This document shows positions 8,721 to 17,801 of a stretch of DNA of 64,000 bases, piece by piece. How positions within the stretch are numbered: position 1 is the first letter of the stretch; each line of letters starts with the position of its first letter. The stretch spans positions 1-64,000 of the forward strand of contig JAFLDV010000013.1 of the NCBI GenBank assembly GCA_017302255.1, written 5' to 3'. The position numbers and the translations under genes were made by a program. This stretch comes from Gammaproteobacteria bacterium (GTDB taxonomy: Bacteria; Pseudomonadota; Gammaproteobacteria; Enterobacterales; Alteromonadaceae). The notes beneath the pieces are model-generated. The model was not told the DNA's origin. It saw only the letters and a list, made by a program, of their open reading frames with translations, and made no database searches.

Positions 8721-10397
8721 TTAGCCGCATTTTGACGCCGCTTTCGCCGCAGAACTTGCCGCTTCGCTGGCACTGGCTCGGGCTTCACGCGCTAAATCAT
8801 GAATTTCACTTAACAACTTCGAAGCACTGTCGTGAAAACCTTCAACTTGTTTCGCGCCATTCTCAGCATCACCGGCTGCAGTTTTCGCCGCTTCGGCATG
8901 TTTTTGCGCGTTTTCAACTTCTTTCCAAGCCGTAGTTTGGGCGACCTTAATATCGCCTAAAATATCGTTTGCGGTTTTTAGTACGGTTTCAAGCTGAGAT
9001 AGCAGTGTTTTCGCATGTTCAGCGGCCTGATCCATTGCCGCCCGCGCTTGGTCACGCAACACTTCGGTGGCGGTTTTCGCAGCTTCTGCACCTTGTTGCG
9101 CGGAATGGGTTTGTGACAATGACGCTTGAGCGTTACTCGCAGCAGTGGCGGCACTGTCTGCAGCACTATGTGCTTGCATAGCTGCTGAGCGCGCCTCCCC
9201 CGCCATGGCCTCCGCATTATTCGCTGAACTTTGGGCGTTACCTGCTGAAGCCTGTGCAGCACCGGCAGCACTTTGCGCAGTGCCAGCCGAACCTTGGGCA
9301 ACGTTGGCGGAACCTTGCGCTTGGCTTGCAGATCCTGCCGCCATATTCGATGAAGCCGTCGCTTCACTGGCTTCTTGTTGGGCGGTTGCCGAAAATTGCA
9401 CCGCTTCTTGCGCTTCTTTTTGCGCTAATGCCGCAGATGCTTTGGCCTCTTCGGCTTCTTTATCTGCTAATTTCGAGGCTTGCTCAGCTTCTTCAGCTTC
9501 TTTCGCCGCTTGTTGCTGCGCTTTTTGCGCTTCGGCTTCCAGTTGTTTGGCGTGCTCGCTCGCTCTTTGCGCTTCTGCTTGTGCTTGTTCCGTGGCTCTT
9601 TGCGCCGCTTCGGCCGCTTGTTGCGCAGCTTCAGCTTCTTGTTCTGACTGCTCAGCTTTTTTCGAAGCTTCTTCAGCTTCTTTCGCTTCTTGCTCTGCGG
9701 TGTTCGCTTGTTGTTTGGCTAATTCGGCAGCGGCTCGTGCACTATCCGATTGTTGATTGGCATCTTGCGCCGAATTAGTCGCCTGACTTAATTGCTGTTG
9801 CGCTTCTTGCGCAGATTGCCCGGCTTGTTGCGCTTGCTGAGACGCATCTTGCGCAGAATTTGTCGCGACATTGGCCTGTTGACTGGCTTCTTGCGCCTGC
9901 TGCGAAGCAGTTGATGCAGCAGAGCTGGCCATTGATAACTGTTGTTCAGCACTTTGTGCTGCTTGCTGTGCAGTTGACGCTTGTTGCTCCGCAACGGAAC
10001 TTGCTTGGGTGGCTTCTTGCGCCTCACGTTGCGCTTCCGCTGAGGCCGATTGCGCTTGTTGATTAAAATTCTGAGCAGAGCTGGCATCAGCCTGAACTTG
10101 CTGTACATAGTTCTCGCTTTGCTGTGCCGCAGTTTGCGCTTGTTGACTGGCTTGACTAGCATCGGCAGCAGCTGTGCTAGCTTGCTGCGAACTTTGACTG
10201 GCTTGTGCTGTTGCTTCTTGCGCTTGCTGCGCTTGAGTCCCTGCCTGTTGCGCAGCGGTTTGCGCTTGCTCGGCATCAGCTTGAGCTTTTAACTTTTCTT
10301 GTTCGGCAGCAGCAGCGGCTTGTTGAGCTCGTTCGGCTTCGGCACGCGCAGCAGCCAGTTGCGCTTGGAGTTGGGATAAGGTGTCATCAATAGCCAT
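8721..10397 (-). CDS. Ala/Gln-rich coiled-coil protein
   Basis: A 558-residue protein made almost wholly of Ala, Gln, Glu and Ser in degenerate repeats such as SQQAQEASQQAN and AEQEAKEAEEASKKAEQ. The central 400 residues have no Pro, Trp or Cys, so a very long alpha-helical coiled-coil rod is expected. Composition shifts from Ala/Gln/Ser (about 1-210) to Ala/Glu/Lys (about 210-330) to Ala/Ser/Gly (about 370-430), and the last 130 residues are less repetitive. There is no signal peptide or membrane helix. The ATG at 10397 is preceded by GAGAGA; an upstream in-frame ATG at 10448 lacks an SD. It converges on the Hsp70/PP2C operon and is included in that block by proximity. It might be a filament-like or phosphorylatable scaffold. 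Function unknown. Confidence 0.75.
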   Translation of the reverse strand: MAIDDTLSQLQAQLAAARAEAERAQQAAAAAEQEKLKAQADAEQAQTAAQQAGTQAQQAQEATAQASQSSQQASTAAADASQASQQAQTAAQQSENYVQQVQADASSAQNFNQQAQSASAEAQREAQEATQASSVAEQQASTAQQAAQSAEQQLSMASSAASTASQQAQEASQQANVATNSAQDASQQAQQAGQSAQEAQQQLSQATNSAQDANQQSDSARAAAELAKQQANTAEQEAKEAEEASKKAEQSEQEAEAAQQAAEAAQRATEQAQAEAQRASEHAKQLEAEAQKAQQQAAKEAEEAEQASKLADKEAEEAKASAALAQKEAQEAVQFSATAQQEASEATASSNMAAGSASQAQGSANVAQGSAGTAQSAAGAAQASAGNAQSSANNAEAMAGEARSAAMQAHSAADSAATAASNAQASLSQTHSAQQGAEAAKTATEVLRDQARAAMDQAAEHAKTLLSQLETVLKTANDILGDIKVAQTTAWKEVENAQKHAEAAKTAAGDAENGAKQVEGFHDSASKLLSEIHDLAREARASASEAASSAAKAASKCG

Positions 10398-10736
10398 AAA
10401 AAACAATCTCTCATGCGTTGCCTGCGCGACATCCATTAAGCGCGTTTTCTCTGCCATCCTGTACAAATACTATGTCAGAACTTAATAAGCATGACTAGCG
10501 CCTCAACAGCTTTTAACTCGCAGAAAACCGCGTCTTCCAATCGACCATAGGTGCGCATCGCCATGATCGCATCAACACATAAAAACATCTTAAAATCAGA
10601 ATCTTACAATCAAATCTGTGATGTGTAATTTCACATGAAATCAAAAACGCTCAAATAATTAACTTTATTAGATTAAAAATGAAACATTACTAAGCAACTA
10701 ATAACATCAGTCTTAACTAAAAAAGCAGAGGATGTT
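10398..10736. other. Divergent intergenic region
   Basis: About 340 bp between divergent genes. The right half (10570-10730) is strongly AT-rich and probably contains the sphingomyelinase promoter, but I cannot choose one -35/-10 pair. No repeat or palindrome stands out. GAGGA at 10728-10732 is the ribosome site of the next gene. Confidence 0.4.
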
Positions 10737-12053
10737 ATGAAACAAGTTATTGCTGCGACCGCAGCTTTATTGTTGGTCTCGCAGACCGCACAAGCAGATA
10801 GTTATGTTTACATCACCAACTCAACCGCCGATGAGGTGACTGTCAGTGTCAGGCATTTTGGCAGTAGCACATTGCTAACGCCAGGCAGTCAATGGCGACA
10901 AGAAGCCAATACCATAGCGCCTTACGCCACCAAAAGAGTGTTGGCGTTTAACCGTAATGAAGGCGTGAAACGCAATCAAACTTACCAGTTTGAAACTGCA
11001 GTCACGGCCAACGGTTCGACTATGGTTGCGATGCAAAAAATGGTCGGCAACTGGGTTGGCAGCAGCATACAACATAGTGCGCGGGCAGCTGATTTTCAGG
11101 CGCCTTGGCGCAGCGACCGTCAGATTTATCGACACAGCACCCAGTACCAATTAAAACCATCAACCGTTGGTTTTGCCGCAAGTTTTACCGGCGGATACGA
11201 TGATTTTTATTACACGGTGAGCAATAACACCCAAACCGAAGCCTTGGCACCAGCAAATACTTTAAAAGTGCTCACATACAACATCTATGCATTGCCATTA
11301 GTTGCTAGCGACATCTCTGCACGTTTGCAGGAGTTGCCAGCACATTTGCGCGGATACGATGCAATTATGCTGCAAGAAGCATTTTCTTCTGACTCGCCAG
11401 CACTGCTCCGCGCTCTGGCTAATGAATATCCTTATCAAACTACAATTTTGCGCAAACCACTGTCAGGCGTGAATGTCTACAACGGCGGTGTGGCTATTGT
11501 CAGTCGTTATCCTATTGGTCGCACAGAACAATTCGTCTATCCAGAATGTACTGGCACCGATTGTTTTGCCGACAAAGGCTTTGTGTATGCTGAAATCATT
11601 AAACAAGGCAAAGCGTATCAAGTAGTTGCAACGCATACCGCCAGTTTTGACACCGACGCAGCACGCCAATTACGTCAAGCGCAATTTCGCTTGATGAAAC
11701 AATTTGTCGAGCAAAAAGCCTTCGCCCGCACTGACACCGTGTTATATGGCGGCGACTTTAACGTCAACAAACTGAAATTCCCCGATGACTACGCGGCCAT
11801 GCAACAAAACCTAAACGCCAAGGTGCCAATGTCGACTGGATACACCGCATCAACCTTTGATCCACGAGTTAACAGCTACGCTGCGAGTTACGATACTGTC
11901 GAATACCTTGATTATGTTGTGGTAAGTAACGCTCATCGGCAGCCGTCTTTTAGCAAAAATGATGTGCGGGTACCACGAACCACCGTTGATTCTTTATGGA
12001 AACGGTGGGATTTATCCGACCATTTCCCGGTCATGGCTGAAATTCGCGAGTAA
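10737..12053 (+). CDS. Secreted neutral sphingomyelinase (sphingomyelin phosphodiesterase, DNase I fold)
   Basis: 438 residues with a signal peptide cleaved after about residue 20 (SQTAQA-D). An N-terminal beta-rich region (about 21-170) precedes the endonuclease/exonuclease/phosphatase domain (about 178-438). That domain shows LTYNIYALP, IMLQEAF (metal-binding Glu), NGGVAIVSRYPI, FADKGFVYAEI, VATHTASFD, YGGDFNVN (catalytic Asp/Asn), YLDYVVVS and LSDHFPVMAEI (catalytic Asp-His). This pattern matches bacterial hemolytic sphingomyelinases (EC 3.1.4.12), which hydrolyse sphingomyelin to ceramide and phosphocholine. The start has a good SD (GAGGA). It forms a two-gene operon with the chaperone-like gene 5 bp downstream. 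Activity on other phospholipids is possible; the sequence does not settle it. Confidence 0.85.
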   Translation: MKQVIAATAALLLVSQTAQADSYVYITNSTADEVTVSVRHFGSSTLLTPGSQWRQEANTIAPYATKRVLAFNRNEGVKRNQTYQFETAVTANGSTMVAMQKMVGNWVGSSIQHSARAADFQAPWRSDRQIYRHSTQYQLKPSTVGFAASFTGGYDDFYYTVSNNTQTEALAPANTLKVLTYNIYALPLVASDISARLQELPAHLRGYDAIMLQEAFSSDSPALLRALANEYPYQTTILRKPLSGVNVYNGGVAIVSRYPIGRTEQFVYPECTGTDCFADKGFVYAEIIKQGKAYQVVATHTASFDTDAARQLRQAQFRLMKQFVEQKAFARTDTVLYGGDFNVNKLKFPDDYAAMQQNLNAKVPMSTGYTASTFDPRVNSYAASYDTVEYLDYVVVSNAHRQPSFSKNDVRVPRTTVDSLWKRWDLSDHFPVMAEIRE

Positions 12054-12058
12054 CCGTC

Positions 12059-13039
12059 ATGAACAATCGCAAGATCGGCATATTCATATTGCTAATCTGC
12101 TGTTTCGGTTGGTGGTGGTTTGCTGCCACCACCAATTTGCCGGCGGCAGCACAACCATTTGAGAAAATTGGCGAGCATAAAAGCACAGCTAACGCGGTTA
12201 AACCCAAGCAATCCAAAGCGCAGCCAAACCAAGATGCTCTTAGCGAAGCTGCGCACTTTACTGAAGAACGGCGGCTGCAAGCGCTGACCAAACTCGCTGA
12301 TGAATACCGTCAACTTCGTGCGCAAACTCCAGGTAACTTACAGGCCTGGCTAGAGCAACTTTGGCGCCTTTGCCAAGCTGAAAACACCGAGCGCTGTGAA
12401 CAGCGATTGGCCGATTTAGCACAAGGGTTAACCGCTGAGGAAATGCTTGAGCTCAAAAAGTTACTGGCGGCTTATCAGCAATATCAACAGCAACTTGGCC
12501 AATTGGTCATGTCTACCGAATTGTCACCACAGCAACGTTTTGCCGAAATAAAGGCGCTACGCGAACAAGTGTTCGGCGAGCAGACGGAGACTATGTTTGG
12601 ACAAGAACATCAATTTGCCGAGCATCAATTTAAACTTGATGATTTTCAGCAAATCGAGGCCGCAGGTTTATCAGTGGAGCAACGACTGGCCAAACTAAAC
12701 CAATTGCAGCAACAAAGTGGCATCCAGAGCGAAGGTTTATTAGGACCGGATCAAGCCTACCAGCAAGCGTTACGACTGCTCAGTGATTTGCCGCAAGCGG
12801 AACAAGAGCAGTGGCAAGATAAACTGCGGCAACAGTATTTTGGCGATCAAGCGCAACAAGTGAAAGCATATGAGCACCAACAACGGCAACATCAGCAAAA
12901 AATGCTGGCATATCAAGAAGCTTTGCAGCAATTGGAAGCGCGATTCGCGGCATTAAAATCTCAGCTCGAGCCGCAAACATGGCAAGCACAATACGCGGAG
13001 GCCTTACTGCAACTTCGACTAGCCTACTTCCCGAATTAA
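12059..13039 (+). CDS. Lipase-chaperone (LifO)-like membrane-anchored protein
   Basis: 326 residues with an N-terminal membrane anchor (about 6-25), an Ala/Pro/Lys linker and then almost pure Gln/Leu-rich helix. The segment ALREQVFGEQTETMFGQEH followed by a helix beginning LSVEQRLAKLNQL matches the extended helical half of lipase-specific foldases (LifO/LimK), which wrap around and fold a secreted lipase in the periplasm. The first mini-domain signature of the family, RxxFDYxLSxxGE, is not found, so it is a shortened or divergent form. No lipase gene is nearby. The gene starts 5 bp after the sphingomyelinase stop, so the likely client is that sphingomyelinase. The client assignment is inference from gene order. 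Confidence 0.7.
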   Translation: MNNRKIGIFILLICCFGWWWFAATTNLPAAAQPFEKIGEHKSTANAVKPKQSKAQPNQDALSEAAHFTEERRLQALTKLADEYRQLRAQTPGNLQAWLEQLWRLCQAENTERCEQRLADLAQGLTAEEMLELKKLLAAYQQYQQQLGQLVMSTELSPQQRFAEIKALREQVFGEQTETMFGQEHQFAEHQFKLDDFQQIEAAGLSVEQRLAKLNQLQQQSGIQSEGLLGPDQAYQQALRLLSDLPQAEQEQWQDKLRQQYFGDQAQQVKAYEHQQRQHQQKMLAYQEALQQLEARFAALKSQLEPQTWQAQYAEALLQLRLAYFPN

Positions 13040-13106
13040 CACGGTTGGGGCCAAGCTTTACAGTTTGTAGATATTTAGCGGATTTGATTTAGCACTCAAC
13101 AAGGCG

Positions 13107-13138
13107 CAAAAAATAAGGAGCTGCGGTGGCAGCTCCTT
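13107..13138 (-). terminator. Terminator of the DUF3718 gene
   Basis: AAGGAGCTGC (13115-13124) and GCAGCTCCTT (13129-13138) form a perfect 10-bp stem with a 4-base loop. Read on the minus strand it is followed by ATTTTTTG, a proper U-tract, and it starts 15 bp after the stop of the minus-strand gene. Confidence 0.8.
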
Positions 13139-13152
13139 GAACAGGAAACTAG

Positions 13153-13467
13153 TTATTCAGCTAAAGCCGCAATAATTGCGTCTTTTTTCTCTGAACCCAG
13201 ATATTGAGCGACCCGCGTGAAACCGTATTGTTCAGCAAATTCCGCGATTGGCATTTCATTGCAACGTACTGCGTTGCGCACAACTGACAAGCGCTCGCCT
13301 TTTGCTTGCAGCATCGTTTGGAGTGTCACAACCTGATCACTGGTTACGGCCACACACAACTTAGTCTCGAACGACTCGTCGGTGCCTACAAACTTATATT
13401 GCTCTGCCTGCGCACTCATTGCGCTTACTGCGAAGACCCCTAACATCACTGACATTAACGTTTTCAT
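13153..13467 (-). CDS. DUF3718 family small periplasmic protein
   Basis: 104 residues with a clear signal peptide (cleavage near SAQA-E, residue 21). The mature part has two Cys (LCVAVTSD and VRCNEMPIAEF), and the C-terminal FAEQYGF pattern is typical of DUF3718 proteins of Alteromonadales. Function is unknown. The two Cys may form a disulfide in the periplasm. AAGGAG lies 9 bases before the ATG. It is a single-gene unit on the minus strand with its own terminator, between the lipase-chaperone-like gene and the M35 protease, and shows no operon link to either. Confidence 0.75.
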   Translation of the reverse strand: MKTLMSVMLGVFAVSAMSAQAEQYKFVGTDESFETKLCVAVTSDQVVTLQTMLQAKGERLSVVRNAVRCNEMPIAEFAEQYGFTRVAQYLGSEKKDAIIAALAE

Positions 13468-13907
13468 AGTACCTGCTCCTTAGCCAAGTTAACTTGTTTG
13501 GCGGGATTAGAATGCAGGCATTTGATGACCGTGACTTGACTAGTCCGTGGCAATCTCGGGAACTTTTGATGAAATGGCCGTCATAAAGTGTCTTGAGAAT
13601 TTCATATTGGCCGAAGCTAGCGAGCAAAACACTCAAGTTTGTATCCGTTTTAGATAATTTAACCGTTCACACAGCAAATCCCTAAACGCAACATCTGATA
13701 ATTATTTGATAAAGTTTTGATATTTCATATTTACCCTTGAGCAAACTCTAATTTACCCGCTAACTATTAGTTCGTTTGAAATACGCGACTTGTAATGGGT
13801 GACATATGGATTGTTCGGCGCATGCGTCGACAGCACTAGCCCCCGCTAACTCGAGTTTCAGGCGAACAAAACCATAACAGCAATAATAACTCCATTCAGG
13901 AACATTC
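13468..13907. other. Intergenic region upstream of the M35 protease
   Basis: 440 bp between divergent genes. The stretch at 13690-13760 is AT-rich (a TTGATA-like element followed by TATTTA at about 16 bases) and could be a promoter, but it lies some 150 bp from the protease ATG. A few short open frames exist without ribosome sites, and none is convincing. CAGGAAC at about 13897 is the SD of the protease gene. Confidence 0.35.
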
Positions 13908-15011
13908 ATGAAAAAAACAATTATTTCAGCCGCTTTGCTGGTCGCAGGTATTTGTAGCGGACAAGCATACGCCAAAGGCATTCAAGTCGAGTTGTCACTT
14001 CCACAAACCACTTTTGCCGCTAGCAGCGATGTTAACGTGCAAGTGACGTACAAAAACACCGGACATAAAGCAGAGAAAATCCTTAAATGGTACACACCTG
14101 AAGGTTCGGTAAAAGAAGACTTATTTGATATTTCAGTCAACGGGGTTGATGCACCGTACACTGGCATGCATATCAAACGGGCTGCACCAACTAGCCGTGA
14201 CTATATGGTATTAACCCCAGGTCAAGAGGTTAGCTACAACGTCGAACTGACTGCTTTATATGACCTGCCTGCTTCAGGTAACTATCAGATCCAATACCAT
14301 GTCGAAACATTGGCTCTGCACGATATCCCAACCAATTTAACCAAAGCGCAAGAGCAAGCGTTAAAACAAAGTTTCGTTGGTGAAGAACTGCCAAGCTTGC
14401 AGTCTGATGCAGTATTTGCCCAAATTGAAGTCGACAGCAAAATGCGTGTGGATGCACAACCGCCAACGTTTCAAGCTTTAGCCGGTTCAGTATCTTATGC
14501 GGCAAACTGCAGCAGCAGCCGTCGCACGACTATTGCAACTGCGATGACGTCAGCCAAAACTTATGCCTCAAATGCTGCCAGCTATTTAACTAACTATGCT
14601 TCAGCTTCACGGGCAAATTCTGTACGTTATAAAACTTGGTTTGGCAGTTACACCAGCACACGCTGGACAACTGTGAATAACAACTTCAACAAGATAAGCA
14701 GTGCGTTACAAAACCAAGCGGTGCAATTTGACTGCGGTTGTACCGACTCTTACTTCGCGTACGTTTACCCAAATCAACCATACAAAATCTACTTATGCAG
14801 CGCTTTCTGGTCAGCACCTAACACTGGCACAGATTCAAAAGCTGGCACTATCGTTCACGAAACCAGCCACTTTACCGTAGTAGCTGCAACTGACGACATC
14901 GCTTATGGCCAAACTGCTGCGAAAAACCTCGCGAAAAGCAGCCCTTCACAAGCGATTAAAAATGCCGATAGCCATGAGTATTTTGCTGAGAACACTCCAG
15001 CACAAAACTAG
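13908..15011 (+). CDS. Secreted M35-family (deuterolysin/AsaP1-like) zinc metalloprotease
   Basis: 367 residues with a signal peptide (about 1-22, ending QAYA-K). An N-terminal beta-sandwich propeptide-like domain (about 23-170) precedes the catalytic domain (about 200-367). The aspzincin pattern is present: HETSH (HExxH) followed by TDDIAYG, whose Asp is the third zinc ligand, as in fungal deuterolysins and the Aeromonas toxin AsaP1. Conserved Cys (NCSSS, DCGC and LCSAF) fit the family's disulfides. It is a lone gene followed by a strong terminator. It is probably exported as a zymogen and matures by self-cleavage, by analogy with AsaP1. Confidence 0.88.
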   Translation: MKKTIISAALLVAGICSGQAYAKGIQVELSLPQTTFAASSDVNVQVTYKNTGHKAEKILKWYTPEGSVKEDLFDISVNGVDAPYTGMHIKRAAPTSRDYMVLTPGQEVSYNVELTALYDLPASGNYQIQYHVETLALHDIPTNLTKAQEQALKQSFVGEELPSLQSDAVFAQIEVDSKMRVDAQPPTFQALAGSVSYAANCSSSRRTTIATAMTSAKTYASNAASYLTNYASASRANSVRYKTWFGSYTSTRWTTVNNNFNKISSALQNQAVQFDCGCTDSYFAYVYPNQPYKIYLCSAFWSAPNTGTDSKAGTIVHETSHFTVVAATDDIAYGQTAAKNLAKSSPSQAIKNADSHEYFAENTPAQN

Positions 15012-15060
15012 TAGTGCGCATGCGGGCTTAACGCATTGAAGTACCGAGCCCGAGCAAGAC

Positions 15061-15096
15061 CGGCGTCATTGTCCTAGCAGTGACGCCGCATTTTCT
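15061..15096 (+). terminator. Terminator of the M35 protease gene
   Basis: CGGCGTCA (15061-15068) and TGACGCCG (15081-15088) form a perfect stem with a 12-base loop, followed by CATTTTCTT. It begins 50 bp after the stop codon. Confidence 0.75.
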
Positions 15097-15530
15097 TAAA
15101 ACCACTTAGTTTGCCGTCCCAACCCGGCAGGCTAAGTGCGTTTCCAGAACCTGCATCAGACTTAGTCACTAATTTCGCCAGCACTATGCACGAATAGTTC
15201 CGGAATTGCCTTCCTTGCGCTTTTCCAGCACATGCCACTCCGTTCCAAAATAACAACTTAGCAGCATACAAAGTGATTTAGTACTGTAAAATAACTCTTG
15301 AGTTTCGCTAGGCTCGGTTTACACCAACAATCATATGCTATGTCACGCCCATAGCTAATCAAAACGCACCACCAAAACGCAAAACTTAAACATTTAAGTT
15401 GTTTGAAGTCATTTTTGCACCACTGCCGAAAAAAACAGCATAAATTTGCACCGAAATTGCACATTCCACTTGCAGAAAGCATAAAATGGTGGTTTATTTA
15501 GCGACATAACCGCTCCACGGAAGCTAATCC
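15097..15530. other. Intergenic region upstream of the amylosucrase
   Basis: About 430 bp with no convincing gene. Short open frames on the minus strand (15074-15482) lack ribosome sites and coding character. I looked for the CTTAATCGATTAAG palindrome found before the TonB receptor and do not see it here. CACGGAAGC before the ATG at 15531 is the likely SD. Confidence 0.4.
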
Positions 15531-17453
15531 ATGCAGAAGACCACTGTGCAGTTGTTGGATAATCCACAACTTTTGCGTTTTGAATCTGACAAGATTCTTA
15601 AACGATTAAGTTCAGCACTAAAAACCCAAGCAAAACATGCTTGGCCTGTGTTGCAACCTAGACTACAGCAACAGCTGCCGGTTTTACTTGCGCTTTATTT
15701 GCGTCTTTATGGCGACTTGTACGATTGTTATTTTCACTTGGAACAACTGCTGAAGTTATTGGCAAAGAGTGCGGCAGCACGGCCGGATTACTTACAACAA
15801 GAAGACGCAAGCCCACAGGATTGGCACAAAGCAGAAGCAGCACTTGGTGCAGCCTGTTATGTCGATTTATTTGCGAACGATTTCAAAGGGCTTGCTGAAC
15901 GCATTCCTTATTTAAAGAAAACCGGTATTAACTACCTGCATTTAATGCCGTTGTTTAAAGCGCCTGTGCCAAATAGTGATGGCGGCTATGCAGTTTCCGA
16001 TTATCGCCAAACGATGCCGGAACTTGGCACCATGCCACAGTTAGCTGAATTGATGGCGCAACTACACCAACAAGGCATCAAACCTGTGCTCGATTTTGTG
16101 TTTAATCACACTTCAGACGAGCATGCATGGGCAGAAAAAGCCAAAGCTGGTGATCCGACTTATCGCGAATTCTATTTCTTTTTTACCGAACAAGAGCGTG
16201 ATCAATTTGCACCGAGTCTGCGCGAAATCTTCCCAACCATTCGCCGTGGCAGCTTCACCCAAGATCCAAGCTCAGGCTTGTGGATTTGGACGACCTTCAA
16301 TAGCTTCCAATGGGACTTAAACTACGCTAATCCAGCGGTGTTTAATGCGATGGCAGAAGAAATGCTGTTCTTGGCGAATCAGGGTGCTTCAGTACTTCGA
16401 CTCGACGCGCTGGCTTTTGTTTGGAAACAAGCGGGCACTAGTTGTGAAAACCTACCAAAGGCACATACCTTAATTCAGGCTTTTAATGCTGTGGCACAAA
16501 TTGCCGCGCCATCGCTGCAATTTAAGTCAGAAGCCATTGTGCATCCGGATGAAGTGGTCAAATACATTGCGCCAACCGAGTGCCAACTGTCTTATAACCC
16601 GCTACTGATGGCGTTATTGTGGAATAGTTTAGCGACGCGCAAGACTCGTTTAATGACCGAATCATTGCAGCGCCGGTTTGCCATAGATCCAATGTGTAGC
16701 TGGGTGAATTACATCCGCTGTCATGATGATATCGGCTGGACTTTTGATGACAATGTGGCGTGGCAGTTAGGTATTAACCCAGATCACCACCGACAATTTC
16801 TGAATCAGTTTTATACCGGACAATTTCCGGGAAGTTTCGCCAGCGGCGTCAAATTTCAGGAAAACCCAGCCACTGGCGATTGCCGAGTCGCCGGGATGTT
16901 GGCTTCGCTGGCTGGGGTCGAAAAAGCCCAGCAAAACCAAAATGCCGAACACTTACAACACGCACTTGCACGCATCTATTTGTTAAATAGCGTCATTTTA
17001 AGCATTGGCGGTTTACCCCTACTCTACCAGGGTGATGAGTTGGGCTTACTTAACGACTACAGCTATTTGGATGACCCGGCCAAAGCGGACGATAGCCGCT
17101 GGGTCAATCGAGTGCGCGTGCATGACCAGCAATTTACTGCGGCGAATCAGCCCGAAACTATATCAGGTCAAATCTATCAGCAGTTACAGCAGCTCATTCG
17201 CTGTCGAGCGAGACTGCCGGTACTTGGCCACGGCGAAACGAAAATTTTAAGCTGTTCTAGCCCACATTTGTTCAGTTATCAGCGAACGACAGCTGAAGAA
17301 CAGCTGCTGTGTTTAGTCAATTTCTCCGAACATACGCAGCAGTCTGACGATCTTGGCCACGGCCAATGGTTGGAACAATTAACCGGCAAACCAATGACTG
17401 GAAATCGGCTGATGTTAAAGCCTTACCAAGTGCTTTGGTTGAGCCCTGTGTAA
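15531..17453 (+). CDS. Amylosucrase / sucrose hydrolase (GH13 subfamily 4)
   Basis: 640 residues, the normal amylosucrase length. It has the family-specific helical N-terminal domain (about 1-90) and then a GH13 barrel. Motifs are LHLMPLF, NSDGGYAVSDYR, DFVFNHTSDEHAW (conserved region I), SLREIFPTIRRGSF and WTTFNSFQWDLNYANP (both amylosucrase-specific), VLRLDALAF (nucleophile Asp), FKSEAIV (acid/base Glu) and YIRCHDDIGWTF (transition-state Asp). Family reaction: cleave sucrose and transfer glucose onto an alpha-1,4-glucan (EC 2.4.1.4), or hydrolyse sucrose. There is no signal peptide, so it is cytoplasmic. It is a single-gene unit with its own terminator. The downstream receptor/GH97 group and the MFS porters point to alpha-glucoside use. 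Confidence 0.9.
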   Translation: MQKTTVQLLDNPQLLRFESDKILKRLSSALKTQAKHAWPVLQPRLQQQLPVLLALYLRLYGDLYDCYFHLEQLLKLLAKSAAARPDYLQQEDASPQDWHKAEAALGAACYVDLFANDFKGLAERIPYLKKTGINYLHLMPLFKAPVPNSDGGYAVSDYRQTMPELGTMPQLAELMAQLHQQGIKPVLDFVFNHTSDEHAWAEKAKAGDPTYREFYFFFTEQERDQFAPSLREIFPTIRRGSFTQDPSSGLWIWTTFNSFQWDLNYANPAVFNAMAEEMLFLANQGASVLRLDALAFVWKQAGTSCENLPKAHTLIQAFNAVAQIAAPSLQFKSEAIVHPDEVVKYIAPTECQLSYNPLLMALLWNSLATRKTRLMTESLQRRFAIDPMCSWVNYIRCHDDIGWTFDDNVAWQLGINPDHHRQFLNQFYTGQFPGSFASGVKFQENPATGDCRVAGMLASLAGVEKAQQNQNAEHLQHALARIYLLNSVILSIGGLPLLYQGDELGLLNDYSYLDDPAKADDSRWVNRVRVHDQQFTAANQPETISGQIYQQLQQLIRCRARLPVLGHGETKILSCSSPHLFSYQRTTAEEQLLCLVNFSEHTQQSDDLGHGQWLEQLTGKPMTGNRLMLKPYQVLWLSPV

Positions 17454-17504
17454 GTACAAAAATTCCCTAAGTTTGGTATTCCTTGAATGCCGTGTGGTAG
17501 TGTT

Positions 17505-17530
17505 GCGGCCTCGTTGTAGGCCGTTTTTTT
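17505..17530 (+). terminator. Terminator of the amylosucrase gene
   Basis: CGGCC (17506-17510) and GGCCG (17519-17523) form a stem with an 8-base loop, followed by eight T. It lies 50 bp after the stop codon. Confidence 0.75.
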
Positions 17531-17801
17531 TGCCGCCAACACCCTAATTTTGTTTAATAAAAATTAAATATTGCGACTGGCGACAAACAAATTTTCTGTT
17601 GATGCCGAGGCCAAGCTAGGTAGCTATTGGCAAAAACACATCGCAGAAAATTTCAGCACAATGATTATTTTCTGGTCAGACTTGACTAATCAAAAAATCG
17701 CGAGTAAAACGTTTAAGTGACAGGGTTGAAAAATAATAACTTGTACAGATGAGCAACTTTGGATTATACGAATCTACTAGTTGTTTTTTTTGATAAGAAA
17801 A

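Noticed and set aside
9145-9756. Long Ala/Cys-rich plus-strand frame opposite the coiled-coil gene
   Set aside because: Low-complexity repeats create open shadow frames on the other strand. The minus-strand frame has a start and a better composition.
9788-10276. Arg/Lys/Gln-rich minus-strand frame in the same region
   Set aside because: It is out of frame with the coiled-coil gene in the same repeat-rich DNA and has no ribosome site.
13394-13636. 80-residue frame overlapping the DUF3718 gene
   Set aside because: It runs out of frame through the signal-peptide region of the DUF3718 gene and has no ribosome site.
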